64,000 nt of DNA from Natronocalculus amylovorans. Its GTDB lineage: Archaea; Halobacteriota; Halobacteria; Halobacteriales; Haloferacaceae. The stretch lies in contig NZ_JAKRVX010000001.1 in the NCBI RefSeq assembly GCF_023638035.1, forward strand, positions 186,001-250,000. The letters run 5' to 3'. The notes under the pieces were generated by a model. It did no database searches. It was given only the letters and a program-made list of their open reading frames with translations, and was not told where the DNA came from. Below are positions 27,675-35,818 of the stretch, piece after piece. The translations under genes and the position numbers were made by a program. Numbering within the stretch: position 1 is the first letter of the stretch; the number at the start of each line of letters is the position of its first letter.

Positions 27675-29222
27675 TCAGTCGTCTGCAGGTGGTGTCATCG
27701 GCTGCTCCGGTGGATCTGCGACCAGTAGCCGATCGAGCGCATCAACCATTGCAGTTACGCTTGCACGGGTGATATCCGCCTCAGAGGCGGCAACAGAGAC
27801 GGTGTGATCGTTTCGTGACATCTCAACCTCGACGGTTACAACCGCATCTGTTCCGCCAGTGATCGCATCAACATGGTAGGATTCAAGTTCAGCGTATGCA
27901 GTCGACCCGAGCGCCGATCGGACTGCCTTGAGCGCGGCATCAACCGGTCCGGAACCAGTCCCCGAAGCAACGTGCTCGCGCTCACCAACACGGAGTTTTA
28001 CACTCGCGGTTGGAACACTTGTCCCGCTGATCGCAGAGAGTTCAAGCAGTGCGACGTAGCGATCGCGATCGCGACCTTGCACATCTTCTGCAATCGCAAG
28101 CAGGTCAGCATCCGTCACCCGTTTTCCGCGATCGCCGAGCGCTTTGACACGCTCGACAACTGCTCGCAGTTCGCTTTCGGTCACATCAACATCATGTTCA
28201 GCGAGCGCAGAGGCAACACCAGCACGGCCAGCGTGCTTCCCAAGGACGAGTCGCCGTTCACGGCCGACCATCTCCGGTGGATACGGCTCGTACGTTGCCA
28301 CGTCTTTGAGCATTCCATCCGTGTGAATGCCGCTCTCGTGAGTGAACGTGTTCTGTCCAATGACTGCTTTGTTTGGCGCTAACGGGATGCCGGTATTGCG
28401 TGCAACGGTCGTTGCAAGTTCATAGATGGACTCTAGCTCCATCGTCGAAACGCCGTAACCATGGCTGAGTGCGATCGCAACCTCTTCGAGCGCAACGTTT
28501 CCGGCACGTTCACCGATGCCATTGATCGTTCCATGAACCATATCTGCGCCCGCAGCGAGGCCTGCATGGACGTTCGCCATTGCAAGTCCAAGATCATCGT
28601 GCGTGTGAACACTTGTTGGACCAAGCGCCGAGAGCCGAGAGACCATCTCAGAGGTCGCCTCCGGGGTGGTGTGTCCGACGGTATCTGCAAAGCAGATCCG
28701 ATCGGCTCCGGCATCAATGCCAGCTCCAAGAAGTCGCTCAAGATACGTTGGATCTGCACGGGAGCCGTCCTCACCAAGGAACTCAACCCACAAGCCGTGG
28801 TCTTTGGCATACGCAATCAGTGAGACTGATTTCTCTACGACCGCATCACGGGTTGTTCCAACTTTGGTTTCGATGTGGCGATCGGATGCTGGCACCACAA
28901 GCGTAATGCCATCAACATCACAGGAAAGCGCATCATCGATATCTGACTTAACACCGCGGGCAAAGCTTGTCACTCGCGCATCGAGACCAAGTTCGGTTAC
29001 TCGGCTAATGCACTCGCGTTCACCCTCGCTGGTGCAGGCACTGCCGGCCTCAATCACGGAGAGACCAGCGCGATCGAGCGCCTGGGCTATCTCAACCTTT
29101 TCATCTGGTGTGAGAGAAACCCCGGGCGCTTGTTCACCATCGCGAAGTGTGGTGTCAAGCAGCTGTACGTTGTCGACTGGGAGTGGGTGGTTATCGGGGG
29201 AAGACCCCAATAAATCGATCAC
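27675..29222 (-). CDS. cimA: (R)-citramalate / 2-isopropylmalate synthase family enzyme
   Basis: It condenses acetyl-CoA with pyruvate (citramalate, isoleucine route) or 2-oxoisovalerate (leucine route). Visible are the LeuA-like barrel start LLDTTLRDGEQAPGVSL, the metal His pair in VHTHDDLG, GTINGIGERAGN and TFTHESGIHTDG, and a C-terminal allosteric domain (from about GTSVPTASVKLRVG). It stands apart from any ilv or leuBCD genes, which favours CimA over LeuA, but the two cannot be separated safely by eye. The start is uncertain: GTG at 29222 or TTG at 29210; a TATA-like GTATATG lies just upstream. Open frame upstream to 29324 overlaps the DUF192 gene. Confidence 0.82.
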   Translation of the reverse strand: MIDLLGSSPDNHPLPVDNVQLLDTTLRDGEQAPGVSLTPDEKVEIAQALDRAGLSVIEAGSACTSEGERECISRVTELGLDARVTSFARGVKSDIDDALSCDVDGITLVVPASDRHIETKVGTTRDAVVEKSVSLIAYAKDHGLWVEFLGEDGSRADPTYLERLLGAGIDAGADRICFADTVGHTTPEATSEMVSRLSALGPTSVHTHDDLGLAMANVHAGLAAGADMVHGTINGIGERAGNVALEEVAIALSHGYGVSTMELESIYELATTVARNTGIPLAPNKAVIGQNTFTHESGIHTDGMLKDVATYEPYPPEMVGRERRLVLGKHAGRAGVASALAEHDVDVTESELRAVVERVKALGDRGKRVTDADLLAIAEDVQGRDRDRYVALLELSAISGTSVPTASVKLRVGEREHVASGTGSGPVDAALKAVRSALGSTAYAELESYHVDAITGGTDAVVTVEVEMSRNDHTVSVAASEADITRASVTAMVDALDRLLVADPPEQPMTPPADD

Positions 29223-29313
29223 GAGACATATACTCGTTCTGTGTGGAGTCGCTGGATGTACTAAAAGGAGCGAGTTGACAGCAGTATCTGCCGGACCTGC
29301 AACTATTACCACA

Positions 29314-29667
29314 CTATTCGACAATCTCGATCGTATCTCCGGGGTTCACATGTGATGCTGCACCGGCAGGCAGTTCAAGAATGGTATCTGCCTGTGCCTT
29401 GGCAAGTCCAATCCACGGCTCGAGCCGTGCTGTGCGCTCAACTGTCCCATCAATAAGCCAAACTGCATCGATCGCAAACGGGACAAATACCATATGGAGG
29501 TCGCGTGATTTTGTCTTCGAGAAGCGGAAGACGAGGGCATAGTCCTCGGGGATCGATCGCCGAAACATCAACCCACGCGCCTGACTGAACCAGGAGTCCG
29601 CATACTCACCAGTCGTTGCGATCGTGTTTGCGTCGCCATCTCCTGTTGGCCGGTGTACCACTCGCAC
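29314..29667 (-). CDS. DUF192 family protein
   Basis: The 117-residue protein has the DUF192 features: ARGLMFRRSIPEDYALVFRF, then HMVFVPFAIDAVWLI and a final LELPAGAASHVNPGD. These are small beta-rich proteins, sometimes secreted, with no established activity. No signal peptide is seen here. It starts with GTG at 29667, divergent from the HNH-like gene 53 bp away, and is followed closely by the citramalate synthase gene on the same strand. Confidence 0.85.
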   Translation of the reverse strand: MRVVHRPTGDGDANTIATTGEYADSWFSQARGLMFRRSIPEDYALVFRFSKTKSRDLHMVFVPFAIDAVWLIDGTVERTARLEPWIGLAKAQADTILELPAGAASHVNPGDTIEIVE

Positions 29668-29690
29668 GGGCGATGCGACGCAGCGGTGGG

Positions 29691-29699
29691 CTATATTAT
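29691..29699 (+). promoter_or_regulatory. TATA-like box of the HNH-like gene
   Basis: GCTATATTA is centred about 26 bp before the ATG at 29721. It supports that start rather than the longer open frame beginning at 29616, and a leaderless transcript. Confidence 0.5.
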
Positions 29700-29720
29700 T
29701 GTGGATTTAGTAGTAAACCT

Positions 29721-30257
29721 ATGGAGCGAACACCGCAGGGGACCCCGGTTGGCGTTGACGATCCGTATGCGGTGGCAGGTCACTGCGATCATCTCACAAG
29801 CGACGGGCGATGTCGGTACGCGCTCGAATATGCCGGTCACGATCCAGCGTTTGCTCAAGAACGGGCCGCTGAGGAGTATCGCTGTCACGTTGGGGCAGAT
29901 GAGTGTTGGCGAGACTGCCCACACTATCGGTGGACGACAGACGATCGTGAATGTGCTCGGTGTGGGCTGGAGGAGATACCGATCGCCAATGAGCCCGATC
30001 GACCACTGCTTGAAGAACACCATCTCTCATATGGAAACATCTCATCCGATGACCAGACGCTGACACATGAGCTGACAGTTTCGCTTTGTCGGTGGTGTCA
30101 TGCGAAAGTCCACAATTCGTTTGCACGGATTGATGACGACGTTTCACCGGATCTTGAGGCGATTGCGGAAAAAGAAGCACGGCGAACCAAAGAACAAAAC
30201 GAGTTCGGATTTCAGTCTGCGCTCGATCGATCAAAGAACGACAAATCGCGTTACTGA
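29721..30257 (+). CDS. HNH-like zinc protein (haloarchaeal)
   Basis: The 178-residue protein has several Cys/His groups: GHCDHLTSDGRCRY, YRCHVGADECWRDCPHY, ECARCGLEE, then EEHHLSYGN and SLCRWCHAKVH. The last elements resemble an HNH/zinc endonuclease-like finger (HH...N...H with CxxC pairs). There is no clear specificity domain, so a nuclease role is only suggested. I think it belongs to the haloarchaeal DUF7097 type. The start at 29721 is backed by a TATA-like box. Confidence 0.75.
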   Translation: MERTPQGTPVGVDDPYAVAGHCDHLTSDGRCRYALEYAGHDPAFAQERAAEEYRCHVGADECWRDCPHYRWTTDDRECARCGLEEIPIANEPDRPLLEEHHLSYGNISSDDQTLTHELTVSLCRWCHAKVHNSFARIDDDVSPDLEAIAEKEARRTKEQNEFGFQSALDRSKNDKSRY

Positions 30258-30322
30258 TACACAAACACGCATAGAATACACAGATCCGAACTGTTTTTGA
30301 GCCCAACAATCCAAGAAAGTGC

Positions 30323-30877
30323 ATGACCAGAGTCGTCGTTATCGACAATCACGGGCAGTTTACACACTTGGAGCGACGTGCGCTCCGCGATCTCGATGTA
30401 GAGACAGAGCTTATTGACAACGAAACCGACCCCGCAGACGTCGAGGCAGATGGAATCGTTCTCTCCGGTGGCCCAGATATGGACCGTGCAGGCCGATCGG
30501 CCGAATACCTCGATGCAGACGTCCCTGTGCTTGGAATCTGTCTCGGAATGCAGCTTATTGCTGAAGAGCTTGGCGGCCGTGTGGGATCAGGTGACTACGG
30601 TGGGTATGCGGATGTTGATGTAGAGATTCTCGATGCAGATGATCCGCTCATCGGATCGCTCGCCCCACAAACACGTGTCTGGGCAAGCCATGCCGATGAA
30701 GTGAAAGCAGTTCCAGATGGCTTTACCCATACCGCGACGAGCGATGTGTGTGGAGTGGAGGCGATGAGCAACACCGAACGAGACCTCTACGGTGTCCAGT
30801 GGCATCCAGAGGTTGCACACACAGAGCGCGGCGAAGAAGTGTTCGAGAACTTTATTTCCATCTGCGAATCGAACTAA
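30323..30877 (+). CDS. guaAa: GMP synthase glutaminase subunit A
   Basis: In archaea GMP synthase is split, and this 184-residue class I glutamine amidotransferase hydrolyses glutamine and passes ammonia to the ATP-pyrophosphatase subunit that aminates XMP. The triad elements are visible: nucleophile Cys in GICLGMQ, and His-x-Glu in VQWHPEV, with VLSGGPD as the oxyanion strand. The partner subunit is not in the window. The ATG follows a T-rich TATA-like element by about 26 bp. The gene ends exactly where the convergent UspA gene ends. Confidence 0.94.
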   Translation: MTRVVVIDNHGQFTHLERRALRDLDVETELIDNETDPADVEADGIVLSGGPDMDRAGRSAEYLDADVPVLGICLGMQLIAEELGGRVGSGDYGGYADVDVEILDADDPLIGSLAPQTRVWASHADEVKAVPDGFTHTATSDVCGVEAMSNTERDLYGVQWHPEVAHTERGEEVFENFISICESN

Positions 30878-31366
30878 TTACAGTTCGACACCGGGAAGCC
30901 GTATTGTTCCGCTCCCGGTGCTTGCAGGATCGTCTTCCGGTCTAATCCGAGTGACAAAAACAGGTACCTCTGCGGTTCGCACAACGCGTTCCGTGACGCT
31001 TCCTGCGTGAATGAACCGTTGGATTTGCGATCGACCATGCGTTCCGACTACAATGATATCAATATTATACTGGTCAGCATATGCCACAATCTCCTCGTGA
31101 GGGACGCCACGTCTGAGGTGTTTTGTGACTGAAATTCCATGTGGTTTTGCTGCCTCAGAGACGGCATCAAGCGCGTTTGTTGCCTGCGTTTCCATTCGTT
31201 CAACAACCATATCATACTCTGTTGCGCTTGGAAACCGCTGATCAACCACGTAGAGTGCATGAATTACGGCATCAGAGAGCTGAGCGAGCAAGATCGCATG
31301 CTCTTGAACTGGTCGTGATCCGGGACTGCCATCGGTCGCAACAAGAATTCGATCGTAGCTGTCCAT
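30878..31366 (-). CDS. Universal stress protein (UspA family), ATP-binding type
   Basis: This protein has a full UspA nucleotide motif: ILVATDGSPGS at the N-terminus and VVGTHGRSQIQRFIHAGSVTERV in the C-terminal half (G-x2-G-x9-G(S/T) pattern). It should therefore bind ATP, in contrast with the UspA at 15.9 kb. The ATG at 31366 was chosen over a GTG three codons earlier. It is likely a cytoplasmic dimer with a stress-related role not visible from context. Confidence 0.9.
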   Translation of the reverse strand: MDSYDRILVATDGSPGSRPVQEHAILLAQLSDAVIHALYVVDQRFPSATEYDMVVERMETQATNALDAVSEAAKPHGISVTKHLRRGVPHEEIVAYADQYNIDIIVVGTHGRSQIQRFIHAGSVTERVVRTAEVPVFVTRIRPEDDPASTGSGTIRLPGVEL

Positions 31367-31412
31367 GGCAGTCACTCACTCGCATAAAATAAGAACGTAG
31401 GGGGTTGATCAG

Positions 31413-31622
31413 CTACGATCGTGACCCCAGCCGAAGCTCTCGCTTTGAGATCTCCCCACAGCTCGGACAGATATGTCGGTACTGAACACGCGACCCACTC
31501 GTCACTGCCTGCCAGCCGTTCTCCGTATCTTCATACCGACACGCAGGACAGACACGTGCCTCCCGATTGAGCCGATCTTGGAGCCGCTCCAATGGTGTCG
31601 TCCCCAGTGCTTGGTATGACAT
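31413..31622 (-). CDS. Small haloarchaeal zinc-finger protein
   Basis: This 69-residue protein has two CxxC knuckles, CPACRYED and CPSCGEIS, separated by a beta hairpin (RVQYRHI), so it forms one zinc ribbon. It resembles the HVO_0649-type haloarchaeal zinc-finger family. The role is unknown; a regulatory or RNA-binding function would be typical. The ATG at 31622 is preferred because the minus strand has ATTATAT about 28 bp upstream. Confidence 0.8.
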   Translation of the reverse strand: MSYQALGTTPLERLQDRLNREARVCPACRYEDTENGWQAVTSGSRVQYRHICPSCGEISKRELRLGSRS

Positions 31623-31645
31623 GGTAGGACATAGCATAAGCGACG

Positions 31646-31653
31646 ATATAATT
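31646..31653 (-). promoter_or_regulatory. TATA-like box of the zinc-finger gene
   Basis: The minus strand reads AATTATAT, about 27 bp before the ATG at 31622. This matches archaeal promoter spacing and decides the start. Confidence 0.5.
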
Positions 31654-31677
31654 ATTCTGTCACTGTTGCTGATAGTA

Positions 31678-32295
31678 TCATCCCAATAAGTTACCCATAA
31701 TGAGAAATATAAAGAAGAGGATCACGACTTCGTTGACGATCCACGAGTGAGTGTGCATCCAATCACGGACTATTGGTAGCGCTCTTTCTGCACGCTTACT
31801 AAACAGGAGCAGAAATAAAAAGGGAATCGACAACACAAAAATTGTGAGCGAAATAAACGGCAGCGAGTACGTCCACGGCGCTCCGTTCGCAGCAAGGTAC
31901 GAACCAACTGCGATCGACGTCAGAATATCAGTTGGGAAAAATCCTAACAACAGGAATCCAAGCCGGAACGATGTTTTTGGTGTGGCTGCATCAAGTTTGC
32001 CCATCCACTGCGGTGGCTCTGCTTTATTTCTGGTCCGGTAGGTATGGATCATCGCAAAAATAAGAACGATAAGAATCACGACACTCAGCATTGTGTTCGA
32101 TGCCCCCTGTCCGATCGCACCAATACCGAATATGTAGGCAGTTGTCACAACAAGCGTGATTGAAATCGCAGCCCCAGCAATGTACCCAAGAGAGTTGCGT
32201 CGCCAATCATTACTCAATGCAAGAAAGATTGGAGTGAGTATCTGTGGCCCCGCAACCATCACGACGACGAGTGGTAATACATCCAAGAAAACCAT
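31678..32295 (-). CDS. GAP (Sap)-family integral membrane protein
   Basis: The product of about 205 residues has six hydrophobic helices, starting VFLDVLPLVVVMVAGPQILT and ending VNEVVILFFIFLIMGNLLG. The overall pattern (an N-terminal AGPQ-type turn, a charged middle loop RNKAEPPQWMGKLD) fits the LysE-like GAP/Sap transporters, which move lipids or small solutes. Substrate unknown. The ATG at 32295 is preferred over a TTG eight codons earlier. The next 210 bp upstream hold no gene. Confidence 0.75.
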   Translation of the reverse strand: MVFLDVLPLVVVMVAGPQILTPIFLALSNDWRRNSLGYIAGAAISITLVVTTAYIFGIGAIGQGASNTMLSVVILIVLIFAMIHTYRTRNKAEPPQWMGKLDAATPKTSFRLGFLLLGFFPTDILTSIAVGSYLAANGAPWTYSLPFISLTIFVLSIPFLFLLLFSKRAERALPIVRDWMHTHSWIVNEVVILFFIFLIMGNLLG

Positions 32296-32505
32296 GGTGT
32301 AACTGAGCGTTGGTCCCAACGAGTGTCTCCAGTGTTTGTGTTGGGTGTCAACAGTAGTTGAGAGCGAACTACTCCGTTATGAGTATACACGTACGACAAT
32401 CGGGTTAATAATTTGCTCAGCAATGCTGTAGGTTCAGTGTAGAGTTGCTACTGGGACGTAGGCACTCCCGTATCGGAGATCCAAAATAAAGTAGTATAAA
32501 AAGCG

Positions 32506-32742
32506 TTACTCGAACAGTTCGTCAACCGCCGACTCTGCGGCCGCGATCGCCTCTTCAATCACCGCTTCTGGGTCCGGATCATCCGGGGCGTTCAGATAGA
32601 CGTCAACTTCGAGGATTCCGTCCTCAAATCTGACGGTGATATCGAGGTCACGAACTGCCTTCTGTTTGTAGTGAGCGAAGATGACGCCTTCAGCAGCCTC
32701 CGCAGCTGCATTGACGACTGCTTCGTCTGTTGGCTCCGACAT
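32506..32742 (-). CDS. DUF3194 family protein
   Basis: This acidic 78-residue protein (AVVNAAAEAAEGVIFAHY then LEVDVYLNAPD) matches the archaeal DUF3194 family, whose genes often follow prefoldin beta. It starts six bases after pfdB, so it is co-translated with it. The role is unknown; context suggests protein folding or translation. Confidence 0.85.
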   Translation of the reverse strand: MSEPTDEAVVNAAAEAAEGVIFAHYKQKAVRDLDITVRFEDGILEVDVYLNAPDDPDPEAVIEEAIAAAESAVDELFE

Positions 32743-32748
32743 TACCGT

Positions 32749-33144
32749 TTATGCGCCGCCTGCGCCGCCCGGACCGGCTGGGCCGCTTGGACCGCCCATG
32801 CCACCCTGCAGAAGCTGTTGGAGCTCTTCTTGGAGATCGTCAAATCGGCCGCGGACACGATCTTCCTGTTTGTTGAGCTGCTCAACGCGGATTTCGAGGC
32901 TGTCAACCTTGTCTTCGAGGTCTTCTGCTGCGGTGTCGTAGTCGGTCTGGATGAACAGTTCACCGATCTCGCGGTACATTACAGCGTCTTTGTCAACATC
33001 TTCGAGTGCGTTGAGTGCGGTTTTTGCCTCATTGAGGGCACTTTCCGTTGACTGTTTCTGCTGTGCAACGTTTTGTGCGGTCTCTTGAAGTTCCTGAAGC
33101 GTTTCGAGTTTCTCCTGTGCTTCCGGTGGAAGATTTCCTTGCAT
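32749..33144 (-). CDS. pfdB: Prefoldin subunit beta
   Basis: The 131-residue protein has two long coiled-coil arms (about residues 5-45 and 75-115) around a short hairpin ([18 protein letters not shown]), the beta-prefoldin layout. Four beta and two alpha subunits form a jellyfish-shaped chaperone that hands nascent chains to the thermosome. The C-terminus is Gly/Ala/Pro-rich ([14 protein letters not shown]), common in haloarchaea. The ATG at 33144 starts [13 protein letters not shown], the conserved beginning. It lies between pcc1 and the DUF3194 gene. Confidence 0.95.
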   Translation of the reverse strand: MQGNLPPEAQEKLETLQELQETAQNVAQQKQSTESALNEAKTALNALEDVDKDAVMYREIGELFIQTDYDTAAEDLEDKVDSLEIRVEQLNKQEDRVRGRFDDLQEELQQLLQGGMGGPSGPAGPGGAGGA

Positions 33145-33189
33145 GCTCGAAGCGTTGAACGCCAGCGGGAAAAACCCGCGGTATTCCAC

Positions 33190-33471
33190 TCATTTTGTGT
33201 TAGGATCTTCCGTGGAATATGATACCATATCTGCGATCGATTCCGCGACAGAAACCAACCGTAGCCAACTGTTTGTTCCCGCCCGAAGCGCGATGAGGTC
33301 TGTCGCATGGACTGTTACGGTGACAGTTGATCCGTCACGCGACACTGTTGCATGTGCACGGTCTTCTGCAAGCTCACCAACTTCGATAGAAACAGCATCT
33401 GTAACGATCCGTGCGCATCGCTCGGTGTCGTACTGAAAGGAGAATGACGCTGTGTGATCGGCGTGTGACAC
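33190..33471 (-). CDS. KEOPS complex subunit Pcc1
   Basis: Pcc1 is the dimerisation subunit of KEOPS, which makes the t6A modification next to the anticodon of ANN-reading tRNAs. The 93-residue protein has the expected pattern: strands ASFSFQYD and ATVSRDGSTVTVTVHA, and a helix with LRAGTNSWLRLVSVAESI. GTG start. The position between rpoP and pfdB is the typical archaeal order. Confidence 0.88.
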   Translation of the reverse strand: MSHADHTASFSFQYDTERCARIVTDAVSIEVGELAEDRAHATVSRDGSTVTVTVHATDLIALRAGTNSWLRLVSVAESIADMVSYSTEDPNTK

Positions 33472-33486
33472 GATCGACAGCGACGG

Positions 33487-33621
33487 TTAGCGAACGTCGA
33501 CTTCTTTGATGTCTCGGGCCCGCTCTTTCAACAGGACGCGGTGACCACAGTACGGACAGCGAACGCCGCCGTACTCATCGAGTTCCACATCGCGTTTACA
33601 ACGGGAGCACTTGTAGCTCAT
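33487..33621 (-). CDS. rpoP: DNA-directed RNA polymerase subunit P (Rpo12)
   Basis: This 44-codon gene was read directly from the minus strand: it begins [11 protein letters not shown] and ends KEVDVR. The zinc ribbon has CxxC at KCSRC and CPYCGHR. Rpo12 is a small core subunit of archaeal RNA polymerase, equivalent to eukaryotic Rpb12, and stabilises the Rpo3/Rpo10 part of the assembly. It sits 15 bp before pcc1 and 33 bp after rpl37ae on the same strand. Confidence 0.95.
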   Translation of the reverse strand: MSYKCSRCKRDVELDEYGGVRCPYCGHRVLLKERARDIKEVDVR

Positions 33622-33654
33622 ATATGATATAGTTAGGCGAAGTCGTTGAAAACC

Positions 33655-33918
33655 TTATTCGTCGGCCAGTGCTGCGCGGATCGATCGTCGAACCTGCTTT
33701 CCACCAGGTGTCTCCGGTCGGTATGCGCCGCCTGCGAACTTCTCTCCAGTCTTCTCGTTGACCCAGATGCCGGTTCCGAGGCGTTTGACGCTGTCACCAT
33801 CGACAGTTGCGCTTCGCATTTCCGCTTCGATATCTTTCACGCGTTTCCGCGACACACGTCCGTACCGTGCGCCGAATCGGCCGGCGCTCCCGACGCTTCG
33901 TGCCTTCTTTTCAGCCAT
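33655..33918 (-). CDS. rpl37ae: Large-subunit ribosomal protein L37Ae (eL43) without zinc cysteines
   Basis: The N-terminal [18 protein letters not shown], the central LGTGIW and the C-terminal [13 protein letters not shown] identify L37Ae, an archaeal/eukaryotic protein of the large ribosomal subunit. The 87-residue chain contains no cysteine at all. The usual CxxC pairs on both sides of the TGIW strand are replaced by polar residues (DGDS before it and NEKTGEKF after it). The zinc ribbon must therefore fold without metal. The ATG at 33918 is the conserved start (MAEKK). Confidence 0.92.
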   Translation of the reverse strand: MAEKKARSVGSAGRFGARYGRVSRKRVKDIEAEMRSATVDGDSVKRLGTGIWVNEKTGEKFAGGAYRPETPGGKQVRRSIRAALADE

Positions 33919-33999
33919 AGTAGCAGACAGTACCCAAGGCGCGAACAAAAAGGTGTTGAGTCGGACCCGTTGTGCGCCACTGTGACACCCGGAGATCCG

Positions 34000-34731
34000 C
34001 TACTGTAACTCCGCTTCCGAAAGCGCAGTGTTGAGATCATCACGAACTCGCTCACCGGTCTCGCGATCCATTGCAGTTGTGACAATCCGATTCTCTTGGA
34101 CGCTTGAACCATCGCGAAGCAACATCCGAACGTTTCCATTCCCATCCGCGCGGGTGACTTTCGCCCGCAGTCCTTTTTGTGAGCCTTTTCCGCCTGCGTC
34201 GATCGGTCCCGGAATGATCTTTTTGACATGTGGATGGCCAGCGATAACGCTGATCGCTTTTCGTCCTTTCCGCCCACCAATGAGCGTGGAGTGGCGGCCA
34301 CCAATCTTCTCTCGTGGAGGGATCTCAACAATGTCGAGTGCGCGTGTCCCGCGCCGATCGATCACCGACTGTACAGGTTCCTCATTCGGAACCCGATAAA
34401 ACTCGTAGTGCAGTTGTGCTTTTGTCTCTCGAAGCGGCTCACGCTCGCCGGCCGCAAAAACCGTTTCCGGGCGCTTGCGTCGAACCTCATCAGCAACGCG
34501 TCCGGCGAAGTTCCGGAGCTCAACGACCGTTGCCCGATCGTCATGATCTCGATCCAATTCAGGAACGGTTGTAATTGTGGTTTCACCGAGGATTGTCTCC
34601 TCAGCAACCATCGTTAGCGTCGCGGCATCACGGGAAAAGTCGATAACGACAGCATCACAGTTTGCGGTGTTACAGACCAGACAGTAGTCGCCTGGTCGAT
34701 CGAGCGGGTTGTGACACCGCGAACAGTCCAT
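34000..34731 (-). CDS. DUF2103-like metal/RNA-binding protein
   Basis: The 243-residue protein starts with a zinc ribbon (CSRCHNPL then YCLVCNTANC). The C-terminal part contains HSTLIGGRKGRKAI and VIAGHPHVKKIIPGPI, a basic segment that resembles the DUF2103 family. With its neighbours (L37Ae, RpoP, TruD, Pth2) it probably belongs to RNA or translation functions, but its activity is unknown. Start ATG at the zinc ribbon. Confidence 0.75.
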   Translation of the reverse strand: MDCSRCHNPLDRPGDYCLVCNTANCDAVVIDFSRDAATLTMVAEETILGETTITTVPELDRDHDDRATVVELRNFAGRVADEVRRKRPETVFAAGEREPLRETKAQLHYEFYRVPNEEPVQSVIDRRGTRALDIVEIPPREKIGGRHSTLIGGRKGRKAISVIAGHPHVKKIIPGPIDAGGKGSQKGLRAKVTRADGNGNVRMLLRDGSSVQENRIVTTAMDRETGERVRDDLNTALSEAELQ

Positions 34732-34785
34732 TACAGGTGTTTTGGAGGGCGCAACTAAAACATCATTTGTTTCAGTCGATGTGAG

Positions 34786-35757
34786 CTACTCGTGTCCGGA
34801 GACCCGAACTGGCGTGTACGGTTCCTCCAAGTACTCGATGTCGCTCTCAGTAAGGTCGATCGACACTGCCTCGACCGCCTCCTCGAGATGCTCGATGCTG
34901 GATGTACCGACGATCGGTGCAGTCACCACATCTTTGTGGAGCGTCCATGCGAGCGCAATCTGGGCCATCGAACGGTCCCTCTCGTCGGCGAGCTCTTGCA
35001 CCCGTTCGTTGATTGTTTCACCGCCACCCTCACGGTACGGTCGGCCAATGTCGGTTTCATGTTCGCCGCGCGTTGTTGCATCGTCCTGTTCGTACGGCCT
35101 CGCAAGGTAGCCCGCAGCAATTGGGCTCCATGGAATCACACCGATGTTTTCATTCGCACACACGGGGAGCATCTCCCGCTCCTCTTCGCGATACGCGAGG
35201 TTGTAGAGGTTCTGCATCGTCTCAAACCGTGCAAGTCCATGCTGATCGCTCAGATGCAACGCCTTCTGAAACTGGTGGCCCCACATCGAGGACGCACCAA
35301 TATGGCGAACTGATCCACGTCGAACTGCGTCGTCTAAGGCCCGAAGCGTCGTCTCAATCGGTGTTGTATAATCCCACCGATGGATCTGATACAGATCAAC
35401 AGTATCCATCTGCAGCCGTTCAAGCGAATCCGCCAGCTCTTGTTCGATCGTCTTCCGAGAGAGTCCCGACGAGTGTGGTTTGTCTCCAACGGCGAATCGT
35501 ACCTTTGTGGCAACTGTGAACTCGTCTCTGTCGTACGCTGTTAGTGTCTCTCCAAGAATCTCCTCGCTCTCTCCCGCCGCGTAGACGTTTGCGGTGTCAA
35601 AGAAGTTGATCCCCAGTTCGATCGCCCGCTCAATAAGCTCACGACCACCCTCCTCGTCCAACATCCACTCGCTGCGATTCTGTTTACCAAAGCTCATACA
35701 GCCGAGACAGAGTTTGCTCACTTCGATACCTGTTGATCCAAGCGTTGTGTATTCCAT
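34786..35757 (-). CDS. Aldo/keto reductase
   Basis: This is a 323-residue TIM-barrel oxidoreductase of the AKR family. The catalytic tetrad is visible: Asp in FFDTANVYAAG, Tyr in the same motif, Lys in VATKVRF, and His in YQIHRWD. The NADPH site is near VGTSSIEHLEEAV. These enzymes reduce aldehydes and ketones; the substrate is unknown. The ATG at 35757 begins the usual MEYTTLGSTGIEVS. The region before it in frame is Cys-rich and not acidic, so it was not included. Confidence 0.93.
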   Translation of the reverse strand: MEYTTLGSTGIEVSKLCLGCMSFGKQNRSEWMLDEEGGRELIERAIELGINFFDTANVYAAGESEEILGETLTAYDRDEFTVATKVRFAVGDKPHSSGLSRKTIEQELADSLERLQMDTVDLYQIHRWDYTTPIETTLRALDDAVRRGSVRHIGASSMWGHQFQKALHLSDQHGLARFETMQNLYNLAYREEEREMLPVCANENIGVIPWSPIAAGYLARPYEQDDATTRGEHETDIGRPYREGGGETINERVQELADERDRSMAQIALAWTLHKDVVTAPIVGTSSIEHLEEAVEAVSIDLTESDIEYLEEPYTPVRVSGHE

Positions 35758-35818
35758 GTGAAACGATCCGCACGTGGTGTAATGAGTACTGGGTTCGTGG
35801 CTACCGCGACAGCGGCAG

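Noticed and set aside
32296-32505. A gene in the gap between the GAP-family and DUF3194 genes
   Set aside because: All frames are short and broken; only possible promoter-like A+T-rich stretches were seen.
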